A DNA stretch of 64,000 nucleotides from Paraburkholderia sp. BL10I2N1 (GTDB taxonomy: Bacteria; Pseudomonadota; Gammaproteobacteria; Burkholderiales; Burkholderiaceae), in the NCBI RefSeq assembly GCF_004361815.1, contig NZ_SNWA01000002.1:124001-188000 (forward strand), read 5' to 3'. The notes under the pieces were generated by a model. It ran no database searches. It was not told the origin of the DNA and saw only the letters and a list, made by a program, of their open reading frames with translations. Both the position numbers and the translations under genes were made by a program. Position 1 is the first letter of the stretch. Each line of letters begins with the position of its first letter. Below, in pieces: positions 54,978 to 63,211 of this stretch.

Positions 54978-55390
54978 AGACGCTCACCGTGGGCATCGGT
55001 TGCAGACGGCTGGCTTCGGCGGAACAGATCGAGGCGGCGGTAACGGTAGCGCTCGCGGGCAGACCGTTCGACAACGTTCGCGAGGTTGCGACGGTCGAAT
55101 CGAAAGCCGAGGAACCTGGGTTGATCGAATTCTGTGTGCGTCATGCCCTCCCGTTGCGAAGGTTTACACGCGAGCAGATCGCCGGGTTTGGCGCGGTGCC
55201 GACGCCCTCTCACACAGTTCGCGGGCTCGCAGGCGTCGACGGCGTCTGTGAGCCCTGCGCGCTTCTCGCTTCTCCCGACTCGATATTGATCGTCGGCAAA
55301 ACGGTGGTCGGCGGCGTAACCGTCGCGATCGCCTCCATCATCACATCGTCACGCAGCACGACAGGATCCCGGCAACAGGAAACGCCATGA
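54974..55390 (+). CDS. cobE: CobE (CbiG C-terminal domain) protein
   Basis: The 138-residue protein matches the C-terminal domain of CbiG, known as CobE: TVGIGCRRLASAEQIEAAVT at the N-terminus, VATVESKAEEPGLIEFCVRH, VRGLAGVDGVCEPCALLA. It complements the shortened CbiG part of the CbiG-CobJ fusion encoded 10 kb away. The exact role of CobE is unsettled. It overlaps cobA and cobO (ATGA junctions). Confidence 0.9.
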   Translation: MKTLTVGIGCRRLASAEQIEAAVTVALAGRPFDNVREVATVESKAEEPGLIEFCVRHALPLRRFTREQIAGFGAVPTPSHTVRGLAGVDGVCEPCALLASPDSILIVGKTVVGGVTVAIASIITSSRSTTGSRQQETP

Positions 55391-55989
55391 AAACAGATCT
55401 CGAATCGCATCAACGCATGACGCAGCGCCGCCGCGAAGGCCACGAAAAGAAGCAGGCCGCAGCAACCGTCGAGAAAGGCCTGCTGATCGTCAACACCGGC
55501 ACTGGCAAGGGCAAGACCACGGCCGCCTTCGGCATGGCCGTGCGCGTGCTCGGACACGGGATGAGGCTCGGCGTCGTGCAGTTCATCAAGGGCGCGCTCC
55601 ATACGTCTGAACGCGATTTCCTGGGCGCCCAGGCGCATTGCGATTTCGTCACGATGGGCGACGGCTACACCTGGAATACGCAGAATCGTGAAGCCGACAT
55701 CGCCACCGCCCGCAAGGGCTGGGACGAAGCGCGCCGGATGATCGAAAGCGGCGACTATCAAATGGTGATTCTCGATGAACTGAACACGGTATTGAAGTAC
55801 GAATACCTCCCGCTCGATGAAGTGCTCGGCGTGCTGACCGCGCGCCCCCACATGTTGCACGTGGTCGTGACCGGACGTCACGCGCCGGACGCGCTGATCG
55901 AAGCCGCCGACCTCGTCACGGAAATGCGCATCGTCAAGCACCCGTATCGCGAGCAGGGCGTGAAAGCGCAGCGCGGCGTGGAGTTCTGA
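55387..55989 (+). CDS. cobO: Corrinoid adenosyltransferase
   Basis: The 200-residue CobA/CobO-type ATP:cob(I)alamin adenosyltransferase adds the 5'-deoxyadenosyl ligand. The P-loop is NTGTGKGKTTAAFGMAVR, with further blocks VVQFIKGALHTSERDFLG, FVTMGDGYTWNTQNREADIA, and VILDELNTVLKYEYLPLDEV. Length and motifs are typical. The ATG overlaps the cobE stop, and cobB follows after 3 bp. Confidence 0.96.
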   Translation: MKTDLESHQRMTQRRREGHEKKQAAATVEKGLLIVNTGTGKGKTTAAFGMAVRVLGHGMRLGVVQFIKGALHTSERDFLGAQAHCDFVTMGDGYTWNTQNREADIATARKGWDEARRMIESGDYQMVILDELNTVLKYEYLPLDEVLGVLTARPHMLHVVVTGRHAPDALIEAADLVTEMRIVKHPYREQGVKAQRGVEF

Positions 55990-55992
55990 GCG

Positions 55993-57291
55993 ATGCCCGC
56001 GTGCCCCGCCCTGTTCGTCAGCGCGCCCGCGTCGGGTCAGGGCAAGACCACGATTACGGCCGGACTCGCCCGCTATCACCAGCGGATGGGGCGTCGCGTG
56101 CGGGTCTTCAAGACAGGGCCGGATTTTCTGGACCCGATGATTCTCGCGCGCGCAAGCGGTGCACCCGTGCAGTCGCTCGATCTGTGGATGGTCGGCGAAG
56201 CGGCCTGTCGCACGATGCTCGCCGAGGCGGCCGCCGAAGCCGATCTGATCCTGATCGAAGGCGTCATGGGCCTCTATGACGGCACGCCGAGCAGCGCCGA
56301 TCTGGCGACGACGTTTGGCGTACCGGTCGTCGCCGTGATTTCAGCGAAAGCGATGGCGCAGACGTTCGGTGCGGTTGCTTTTGGGCTTGCGAACTACCGG
56401 CCGAACGTGCCGTTTCATGGCGTGTTCGCCAATCGCGTCGGGTCGCCGCGTCATGCGCAGATGCTGGAAGAAGCGTTGCCAGCCGGCATGCAATGGAGCG
56501 GATATATCGCTAGCAAGGACGATATCGAACTGCCAGATCGCCATCTGGGTCTGCACCAGGCAGACGAAATAGCGGACCTCGACGCACGGCTCGATCGCGC
56601 CGCCGACGCGCTTGCGCAGACGCGGCTTGTCGAACTGCCGCAGGCGGTCGACTTCGGACCGGTGGCGCGCACGGCGGTCCCCCGTCTTCTCGACGGCAAG
56701 CAGGTCGCGGTAGCACGCGATGCAGCGTTCGCATTCATCTATCCCGCCAATGTTCAACTGCTGGAGACACTGGGCGCGCGCGTCACGTATTTTTCCCCGC
56801 TCGCTGACGAACCCGTGCCGCAATCCGCCGATGCGCTCTATCTGCCCGGCGGCTATCCCGAGCTGCACGCGGAGCGGCTCGCGCGCAACACGTGCAGCGC
56901 CGTTACCATTCGCGCTCATGCAGCGTCCGGCAAACCGCTCGTGGCCGAGTGCGGCGGCATGCTGTATCTGCTGGAGACATTGACCGACACCGGCGGCAAA
57001 CGCACGTTGATGCTAGGCGTGCTGCCAGGCCACGCAACGATGCAGACGCGGCTCGCGTCGCTCGGGATGCAGCAACTCGACGGCATGCACGGCACGATGA
57101 CCGGCCACACGTTTCACTACTCGCATATGACGACGACCATGGCGCCGTACCTCACGTCCGTGCGCCCGCACTCTGATGCGCGAGGCGAAGCGGTGTACCG
57201 GGCTGGTAAGATCGTCGCAACCTACATGCACAGCTACTGGCCCTCCAATCCGGCCTTCGCGGCCGCACTCTTTCATGGCGAAGCGTTTTAG
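55993..57291 (+). CDS. cobB: Cobyrinic acid/hydrogenobyrinic acid a,c-diamide synthase
   Basis: The 432-residue enzyme amidates the a and c carboxylates with glutamine and ATP. The N-terminal synthetase domain has the P-loop SGQGKTTITAGLARY and GPDFLDPMILARASGAPVQS. The C-terminal class I-like glutaminase has ECGGMLYLLE with the catalytic cysteine at about 320 and a late FHYSHMTT/YMHSYWPSNP region. The first ATG is at 55993, and the end overlaps bluB by 17 bp. Confidence 0.95.
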   Translation: MPACPALFVSAPASGQGKTTITAGLARYHQRMGRRVRVFKTGPDFLDPMILARASGAPVQSLDLWMVGEAACRTMLAEAAAEADLILIEGVMGLYDGTPSSADLATTFGVPVVAVISAKAMAQTFGAVAFGLANYRPNVPFHGVFANRVGSPRHAQMLEEALPAGMQWSGYIASKDDIELPDRHLGLHQADEIADLDARLDRAADALAQTRLVELPQAVDFGPVARTAVPRLLDGKQVAVARDAAFAFIYPANVQLLETLGARVTYFSPLADEPVPQSADALYLPGGYPELHAERLARNTCSAVTIRAHAASGKPLVAECGGMLYLLETLTDTGGKRTLMLGVLPGHATMQTRLASLGMQQLDGMHGTMTGHTFHYSHMTTTMAPYLTSVRPHSDARGEAVYRAGKIVATYMHSYWPSNPAFAAALFHGEAF

Positions 57292-57937
57292 CGATTCCGA
57301 TCTCGCGGCGGTCTATCGGGTCATCCACGAGCGGCGCGACATGCGCCATTTCGTGCCCGACCCGGTCGATCCCGCCGTGCTGCAGCGGCTCCTCGATGCG
57401 GCGCACCATGCGCCGAGCGTCGGCTTCATGCAGCCATGGCGCATCGCTCGCATCACCGATGCTGCGCTGCGCCGTGCCCTGCATGACGCCGTCGAAAGCG
57501 AACGGCTCAAGACCGCCGATGCCCTCGGCAAGCGGCATGATGAATTCATGAAGCTGAAGGTCGAAGGCATGCTCGAGTGCGGCGAACTGCTGGTGGTGGC
57601 GTTGATGGATGGACGGGAGAAACACGTGTTCGGCCGCCGCACGCTGCCGGAGATGGATCTGGCCTCCGTTGCATGCGCGATCCAGAACATGTGGCTCGCC
57701 GCACGCGCGGAAGGATTGGGGATGGGCTGGGTGTCGATCTTCGACGTCGACGCGGTCAGCACGCTGCTGCACATCCCCGCTGGCGCGAGGCCTGTTGCGA
57801 TCCTGTGTCTCGGGCATGTCGACGAGTTTTACGCGCAACCCATGCTTGAAACCGAACGCTGGGCGTCACGGATGCCGCTCGACCAGTGCGTGTTCGAGAA
57901 CCGCTGGCCTGAAAGCGACGGCACTGACTCCGCGTAG
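57275..57937 (+). CDS. bluB: 5,6-dimethylbenzimidazole synthase
   Basis: The 220-residue flavin-destructase turns reduced FMN and O2 into dimethylbenzimidazole, the lower ligand of B12. BluB features: RDMRHFVPDPVDPAVLQRLL, AAHHAPSVGFMQPWR (FMN phosphate site), ERLKTADALGKRHDEFMKLK lid, GRRTLPEMDLASVACAIQNM and GLGMGWVSIFDVDAV. ATG 57275 lies inside the cobB end. It closes the riboswitch-controlled cobA operon, and a convergent lipoprotein gene begins 30 bp on. Confidence 0.95.
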   Translation: MAKRFSDSDLAAVYRVIHERRDMRHFVPDPVDPAVLQRLLDAAHHAPSVGFMQPWRIARITDAALRRALHDAVESERLKTADALGKRHDEFMKLKVEGMLECGELLVVALMDGREKHVFGRRTLPEMDLASVACAIQNMWLAARAEGLGMGWVSIFDVDAVSTLLHIPAGARPVAILCLGHVDEFYAQPMLETERWASRMPLDQCVFENRWPESDGTDSA

Positions 57938-57967
57938 CGGCAGCCGTAGCCGTAGCCGACAGAACAG

Positions 57968-58570
57968 CTAAGGCGTGACCGGGCTGACGGACTCGATCCC
58001 CGGTGCCCTGCCCGTCTCCACGCTCCCGAACGTCACGCGCCAGTCCCGGTTCCCTGCATAGGGCATTCTGGCCAGCGCGCTTTTGACTAGGTAAGGCACA
58101 GCGTGGAGCGGGTCCGCGTCGCGATCACTCTTCGTCACGGTGACCTTGTAGACTTCCTGACCGCTCGTCCGATCGAAAAAGCGCATGGTCAGCGAGTGAC
58201 GATAGAGCCGTCGCCCAGGAAAAACACTCGTCGTCGCTGGTGCCTCACACGCTTCGGTTGTGCTCTCACAGCCCGCGACGTCGACAACGACCGCCGCCGC
58301 CCGCGTATCGTAGGCCAGCGACACGACATATCGCGCACGTTCCTTCGATGCCACGGCGAACCCGTAGCGCGCGAGTTCTTCGCGCACAAGGGCTTCGTAT
58401 TGCGCATGTTCGGCAGTCGCCTCCTGTGGCGACGTACGCGCAAAGTCATAGGTGCGCTCGTCAGCCAGCGTGGCGGACAAGGGCGATACGCGCACATCCG
58501 TCTTGACGCCGGCGCATCCGGCAAGCATCGCCGCGACGAGCGCGGCGCTGAGGATCAACAGGGGTTTCAA
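57968..58570 (-). CDS. DUF4136-like lipoprotein
   Basis: The protein of about 200 residues starts at TTG 58570 (KPLLILSAALVAAML) with lipobox LAGC, so it is a lipoprotein. The mature part (VSPLSATLADERTYDFART, LVREELARYGFAVASKERAR, YRHSLTMRFFDRTSGQEVYK) resembles DUF4136 outer-membrane lipoproteins of Burkholderia. A TTG at 58621 is an alternative start overlapping the kinase stop. It is the last gene of the regulator-FecR-kinase operon. Function unknown, and a cell-envelope role is likely. Confidence 0.8.
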   Translation of the reverse strand: MKPLLILSAALVAAMLAGCAGVKTDVRVSPLSATLADERTYDFARTSPQEATAEHAQYEALVREELARYGFAVASKERARYVVSLAYDTRAAAVVVDVAGCESTTEACEAPATTSVFPGRRLYRHSLTMRFFDRTSGQEVYKVTVTKSDRDADPLHAVPYLVKSALARMPYAGNRDWRVTFGSVETGRAPGIESVSPVTP

Positions 58571-58617
58571 GTTTGTCCCGCTTCGAAAGTTATTCGCACT
58601 CGTGGTGTTTGCGGTGA

Positions 58618-61038
58618 TCAATCAGCGACTTCATCGAATGCCGGCAACGACACCGTGAACGCCGTCCCACGGCCCACTTCGCTTTCGACGTGCACATCGC
58701 CGCCGTGGCGCGTCACCACGGTTTTGACGAATGCCATCCCGAGCCCGGCGCCGCCCACCTCCGGCCGCTCCGACTCATGAAAACGCCGGAAACGCTCAAA
58801 GAGCTGCGCCTGCTCTTCAGCAGGAATGCCGTAGCCCTCGTCTCGAATCGTGCACTGCACGCGAGCCGGTAAGCCAGCCTCACGGGAGATCGTGCAGGCG
58901 ATCCGGGTATCCGAAGGACTGTACTTCACTGCATTGTTCAGAATGTTGACAAGCGCGCGCGTCATCAGCGAACGGTCGGCACAGATCCAATAACCGTCGG
59001 CATCGTCACCGTCCTGTTCCAGTTGCGTCTCCAGACGGATGCGGCGCGCGTGCGCCTGCGGCCAGACTTCATCGCTTGCATCGATCAGCAGTTCGACGAG
59101 GCTTTGCGGTTCAAGCACATAGGTCTGCGATTCCGCACGCGCGAGTTGCACGAAGTCGTCGGCGAGCGTCAACGCGCGCTGCGCGTAACGTTCGACGCGA
59201 TCCAGCAACTCGCGCGTATGCTCCGACTCGATACGCGCCCGCTCGATCTCGACGAGCGCAAGAATCGAGGCCTGTGGCGAACGCATGTCGTGCGAAAGCA
59301 GACGCAACGCGTCTTCGCGCTGACGTTCGGCCGCGTGCAACGCCGTCACGTCGACCAGGCCGGCAATCCAGCCCGTCACCTCGCCCTGTGCGTTGGTGCA
59401 CCTCGCATAGCGCAACAGATGGTCGCGCTCGTCGCCGTCGCGCACCTCGATGCCCTGCTCCATCATGTCCGCATAGTCGCGTCGCGTCGGATCGAGTGGC
59501 GCAGGCCAGTGGCCGCGGGCGAACGCGTCGGTATCCGCGTGCGAATCGATGGTTTTCACGAACGCGTGATCGCCGAGCGCATCCCGCATCGCGCGCCCCT
59601 CCGGTGCGGGCGCGGCGAGCCGTGCAAAATGGGACTTCGCCGCGTGATTCGCGATCAGTATGACGCCGCGCAGATCGCTGACGAGAATCGGTTCCGGCAC
59701 GCTATCGAGGCTGTCCCAGACAAAGCGCTTCATGTCCTGCACGCGCTGAGCCGCCTGCGCCATCAGCGCCATATGCTGCTCGAGTACATCGCCGGCGAAT
59801 TCATTGCGCTCTTGTGGCGCTTCAGGCAGCAGATGGGGTTCGTCGGCGAGACTCTGCAACTCCTTGCGCAGATAGGCCATCGTCATCTCGAGGCGACGCC
59901 AGTTCCAGATCGGATACACGGCGACGAGGCCGAAGATGGCGGGCACTGGCGACATCCACAGTCGCGCGCCGTACAACAGCGCCAGGCTGCCGCCCGCCAT
60001 CGCGGCACAGAGCCCCATTGTGAGCAGCAGCGAGCGACGCGGCGACAGCACCAGGAATCCGCCAAGCAGCACGCCAAGCGGAAGCAGCGACACGGCGAAT
60101 AGCAGCCACGCGTGGGCCGGCAGAATAGCGCGCCCGTTCAGCAACGTATCGAGCACGTTCGCGTGGATGTAGACGCCCGGCATCGGTCCGAGCTCCCCTG
60201 AGACCGGGGTCGAGAAGCGGTCATAGAGACCCGACGCGGTCACGCCGATCAGGACGATCCGGTCGCGCAGCATCTCCGTGGGCACGTCGCCGGCGAGCAC
60301 GCTGGCAAATGAGACCTTCGCGTAGGTTTCTGCTCGCGGACTGAACGGGATCAGGAAGCGCGCTTCACCACTATCGTGGTCGCCCGCGGCATGATCGGGC
60401 AAGCCGCGCAAGCGCTCGTTTCCGCCCGCAAGCCTGAGCTTGCCGTCGCGCACCGCCCGGTAAACGGGCACCATCAGTTGCGGCCAGCGCGAGTGTGCGT
60501 CGCCCTCAAAGAGCGCGACACTGCGTACGATGGCGTCGCCGTCGACTTCCAGATTGATGTGGCCAAGCGCCGCTGCGGCCTGCGCGAGCGCGGTGACCGG
60601 CGTCACCGCGACGCGCTCGCCGTTGGCGCCTTCCGGACTGAGCAGGAGAGGCAGGTACGTGGGATGCGCACCGATCGACAGCGCGAGTCGAGCGTCGTCC
60701 TCTGCGGGTTCGGTGAACAGCACGTCGTAGACCACGGCGGCGGGTTGCGCCTTCGCGAGCTGGTCGAGCAGGTCCGCGTGCACGCTGCGCGGCCACGGCC
60801 AGCGTCCAAGCTGGGCGATGCTCGCGTTGTCAATTTCGATGACGACGATACCCGGTGACACCGGCACCGGCCTGGAACTGAGAAAGCGGTCGTAGACGAG
60901 ATGATCGACGCCGGACGTCAGCCGCCAGATCGCCGCGAGCAGAATGACCACGACACCCAGGCAGCCAACCGCCAGCCACTCGAAAAAAAAGCGGCGGCCA
61001 ACTGGCCGTCCGAGTCGCGCGCGTGGGTCGAAAGTCAT
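58618..61038 (-). CDS. CHASE2 sensor histidine kinase with PAS domain
   Basis: The 806-residue protein has an N-terminal helix, an extracytoplasmic CHASE2 domain (about residues 45-325: GIVVIEIDNASIAQLGRWPW, RDRIVLIGVTASGLYDRFST) and three further transmembrane helices. A PAS-like region follows (VWDSLDSVPEPILVSDLRGV), then a HisKA box with the phospho-histidine in LLSHDMRSPQASIL and a HATPase domain (NILNNAVKYSP, DEGYGIPAEEQ, GAGLGMAFVKTVV). It is the partner of the response regulator encoded two genes upstream. The FecR-LysM protein between them ends 23 bp before its start. Stimulus unknown. Confidence 0.92.
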   Translation of the reverse strand: MTFDPRARLGRPVGRRFFFEWLAVGCLGVVVILLAAIWRLTSGVDHLVYDRFLSSRPVPVSPGIVVIEIDNASIAQLGRWPWPRSVHADLLDQLAKAQPAAVVYDVLFTEPAEDDARLALSIGAHPTYLPLLLSPEGANGERVAVTPVTALAQAAAALGHINLEVDGDAIVRSVALFEGDAHSRWPQLMVPVYRAVRDGKLRLAGGNERLRGLPDHAAGDHDSGEARFLIPFSPRAETYAKVSFASVLAGDVPTEMLRDRIVLIGVTASGLYDRFSTPVSGELGPMPGVYIHANVLDTLLNGRAILPAHAWLLFAVSLLPLGVLLGGFLVLSPRRSLLLTMGLCAAMAGGSLALLYGARLWMSPVPAIFGLVAVYPIWNWRRLEMTMAYLRKELQSLADEPHLLPEAPQERNEFAGDVLEQHMALMAQAAQRVQDMKRFVWDSLDSVPEPILVSDLRGVILIANHAAKSHFARLAAPAPEGRAMRDALGDHAFVKTIDSHADTDAFARGHWPAPLDPTRRDYADMMEQGIEVRDGDERDHLLRYARCTNAQGEVTGWIAGLVDVTALHAAERQREDALRLLSHDMRSPQASILALVEIERARIESEHTRELLDRVERYAQRALTLADDFVQLARAESQTYVLEPQSLVELLIDASDEVWPQAHARRIRLETQLEQDGDDADGYWICADRSLMTRALVNILNNAVKYSPSDTRIACTISREAGLPARVQCTIRDEGYGIPAEEQAQLFERFRRFHESERPEVGGAGLGMAFVKTVVTRHGGDVHVESEVGRGTAFTVSLPAFDEVAD

Positions 61039-61061
61039 GCGCTGGCCGTTGCCTGTATGGA

Positions 61062-62498
61062 TCAGTAGGCCAGCGTAAACGACCGGACCGCGCTGCCCGT
61101 CTCGTAGAACGTGCCATTGTCGAACTGCTCGGCGATCACGGTCCAGTAATAGACGCCGCGCGGCAGATCCTTCACGAGCAGTTCGCCGCCCTCGAGATCG
61201 GTCCGGTCGATGAGCGGATGGCTCAGATCGGCGGTGTCCGCCAGCACGAAGCGAAAGCGCGTCGAGTCGGCCTGCCGGCTCACGAACCAGCGGAATTCGT
61301 AGTCGCGGGTGCCAGTACGCGGCGCGGCCGAAGCGGCCAGTCCGAACTGGCGCCGCTCGAAAGCGTACACCTGCGGCAGGCCTTCGAGCCCCTGACTGTC
61401 GATTGCAGACAGGCTGACAAAATAGCTGCCGTCGGGCAGATCGCCAAACGACGCCTGCGGCTCCGTCACGCGTGTTTCGCGAATCAACGCAAGCAGGCCC
61501 GCATCGCGCGCAATCTGCACGCGCCAGGCTTGCGCCTCCGGCTGCGGGACGATGTCGAATGCGACTTCTTTGGCGGCCTGAAGCTTCGCCGGATCGAGGA
61601 GCGCCGGCGTGGGCAGCAGCGGGACGGGAGCACCGATTGCGCCCGAGTCCCGGGTCAGGTTGCCATAGTGTGCCGTCACGAGTTGCGCCGAAGCCTGAAG
61701 CGGCACCCCTGGCGCGCGTGGAGCCCGGCTTGCAGCGTCGACGCCGACCGCACCGTCGAGCACTTCGACGGTTGTCGTCGACGCCCCGTCGCGATCGTAC
61801 CGCACGCGAAAGCTCGTACCACGCACGCCCGCCACTACTGACGGCGAACGGATCTGAAAGCGGTCGTCCTTCTTCGTGGCGTGTGTCACTTCGGTGCGGA
61901 GTTCGCCCTCCTGCAGATCGAACACCCGGTCGGTTGCGCCGGTGAGTGCGGTCTGGCGCAGCGTGTCAATGCCGAGCGTGCTGTCCTGTGGCACGCCGAT
62001 GTGCGAGCCGTCTGCCAGTTCCAGCGTGACAAATCCGTTATGCCCAGTGCGTACGCGGTCGCCTTCTGTCAGCATCATGTCGACGCTGACTGGCGTGAAT
62101 GGGCCACTGCGGAACGCGTGTTCGACGGGACCGCTGGTCGCGACGACGCGCGCCGTCAGATGATCCCGCCTCAGCAGTTCAACCGGCAGCAGCAATTTCA
62201 CACCAGGCTGCAAACGGCGCGGCGTGGGCACATGGTTCAGCCGGCTCACCGTCACCCAGTCCGAGGGATCGCGCAGATAGCGCCCTGCGATGTCGTAGAG
62301 CGTGTCGCCGCGCTTTGCGATGTACGGCGCCATGGCGTTGGAGCCAGGCGCCGGGTGCGTCTGCGCGAACGACGCTGAGGTCCACAAAGCGCCGAACGCC
62401 GCGGCAAGATACGGCGCCAGCAACGACACCGTGCGGCATGCTCTTCGCATGGACGCTGGCGCCGGCGTGCGCGTTATCCGCACACCGGCACCCGTCAT
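61062..62498 (-). CDS. LysM-FecR domain periplasmic protein
   Basis: The 478-residue protein has a signal peptide (methionine of MRRACRTVS or earlier, ending ASFAQ). A LysM peptidoglycan-binding module follows (KRGDTLYDIAGRYLRDPSDW, VPTPRRLQPGVKLLLP), then a FecR domain (EGDRVRTGHNGFVTLELADG, IRSPSVVAGVRGTSFRVRYD) and C-terminal beta-sandwich repeats (SFGDLPDGSYFVSLSAIDSQ). The ATG at 62498 overlaps the response-regulator stop (ATGA). Genes of this kind next to CHASE2 kinases suggest that it senses or anchors at the cell wall and signals to the kinase. Confidence 0.9.
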   Translation of the reverse strand: MTGAGVRITRTPAPASMRRACRTVSLLAPYLAAAFGALWTSASFAQTHPAPGSNAMAPYIAKRGDTLYDIAGRYLRDPSDWVTVSRLNHVPTPRRLQPGVKLLLPVELLRRDHLTARVVATSGPVEHAFRSGPFTPVSVDMMLTEGDRVRTGHNGFVTLELADGSHIGVPQDSTLGIDTLRQTALTGATDRVFDLQEGELRTEVTHATKKDDRFQIRSPSVVAGVRGTSFRVRYDRDGASTTTVEVLDGAVGVDAASRAPRAPGVPLQASAQLVTAHYGNLTRDSGAIGAPVPLLPTPALLDPAKLQAAKEVAFDIVPQPEAQAWRVQIARDAGLLALIRETRVTEPQASFGDLPDGSYFVSLSAIDSQGLEGLPQVYAFERRQFGLAASAAPRTGTRDYEFRWFVSRQADSTRFRFVLADTADLSHPLIDRTDLEGGELLVKDLPRGVYYWTVIAEQFDNGTFYETGSAVRSFTLAY

Positions 62499-63211
62499 GC
62501 GTCACCCCGCTCTGGCGTCCCGGCGCTTTCCACCCGTTCAAGGCGATAGCCATAGCCGTATATCGGTGTCAGCCGATAGCCATGTTCCGGACGCAGATTG
62601 AGCTTGGCGCGTAGCATCGACACGTGCGTGTCCATGGTACGCGACGGGATTTCGGTGACCTGCTTCCAGATCACTTCGAGAATGTGAGCGCGCGACAGCG
62701 GCCGGCTCAGATGCTGGAACAGCAGCAGCGCAAGTTCGAATTCCTTTTGTGTCAGCGCAACGGCGTTGCCCTTCAGGATCACCTGCTTCGCACTCAGATC
62801 GAAGTCGTAGTCTCCATAGACTTCGCGCGTGGACGAAGCACTGAACTGATAGGCGCGGCGCAGCAGCGAACCGATGCGCGCGAGCAGGACGCTGCCGGCA
62901 ACCGGCTTGACGACGTAGTCGTCGGCGCCGAGGTTGAGTATCGACGTGATATCCGTTTCGCGGCTGCGGCTCGTCATGAACAGGATCGGAAGTCGCTCGG
63001 AAAGGCTCTGCCGGACCCAGCGCAAGACTTCCTCGCCCGATATGTCCGGCACGTTCCAGTCGAGCACGAGCAGATCGAATGTCTGCCGCCTCAACTGCCG
63101 CACCAGTTCGCGGCCTGAGGAAAACGCGTGACAGATATGCCCTGCCGCCGATAATGTCTGGCAGATAAAATCGGTTTGGGCCTGATCGTCGTCCAGCACA
63201 GCAATTCTCAT
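62495..63211 (-). CDS. OmpR-family response regulator
   Basis: The 238-residue protein starts MRIAVLDDDQAQTDF (acidic pocket Asp7-Asp9). The phospho-acceptor is Asp51 in LLVLDWNVPD, with FMTSRS (switch Thr) and DDYVVKPV (Lys). The DNA-binding winged helix has LTQKEFELALLLFQHLSRPL and RTMDTHVSMLRAKLNLRPEH. It is the first gene of an operon coupled by ATGA overlap to the FecR protein and probably works with the CHASE2 kinase. Target genes are unknown. Confidence 0.93.
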   Translation of the reverse strand: MRIAVLDDDQAQTDFICQTLSAAGHICHAFSSGRELVRQLRRQTFDLLVLDWNVPDISGEEVLRWVRQSLSERLPILFMTSRSRETDITSILNLGADDYVVKPVAGSVLLARIGSLLRRAYQFSASSTREVYGDYDFDLSAKQVILKGNAVALTQKEFELALLLFQHLSRPLSRAHILEVIWKQVTEIPSRTMDTHVSMLRAKLNLRPEHGYRLTPIYGYGYRLERVESAGTPERGDA

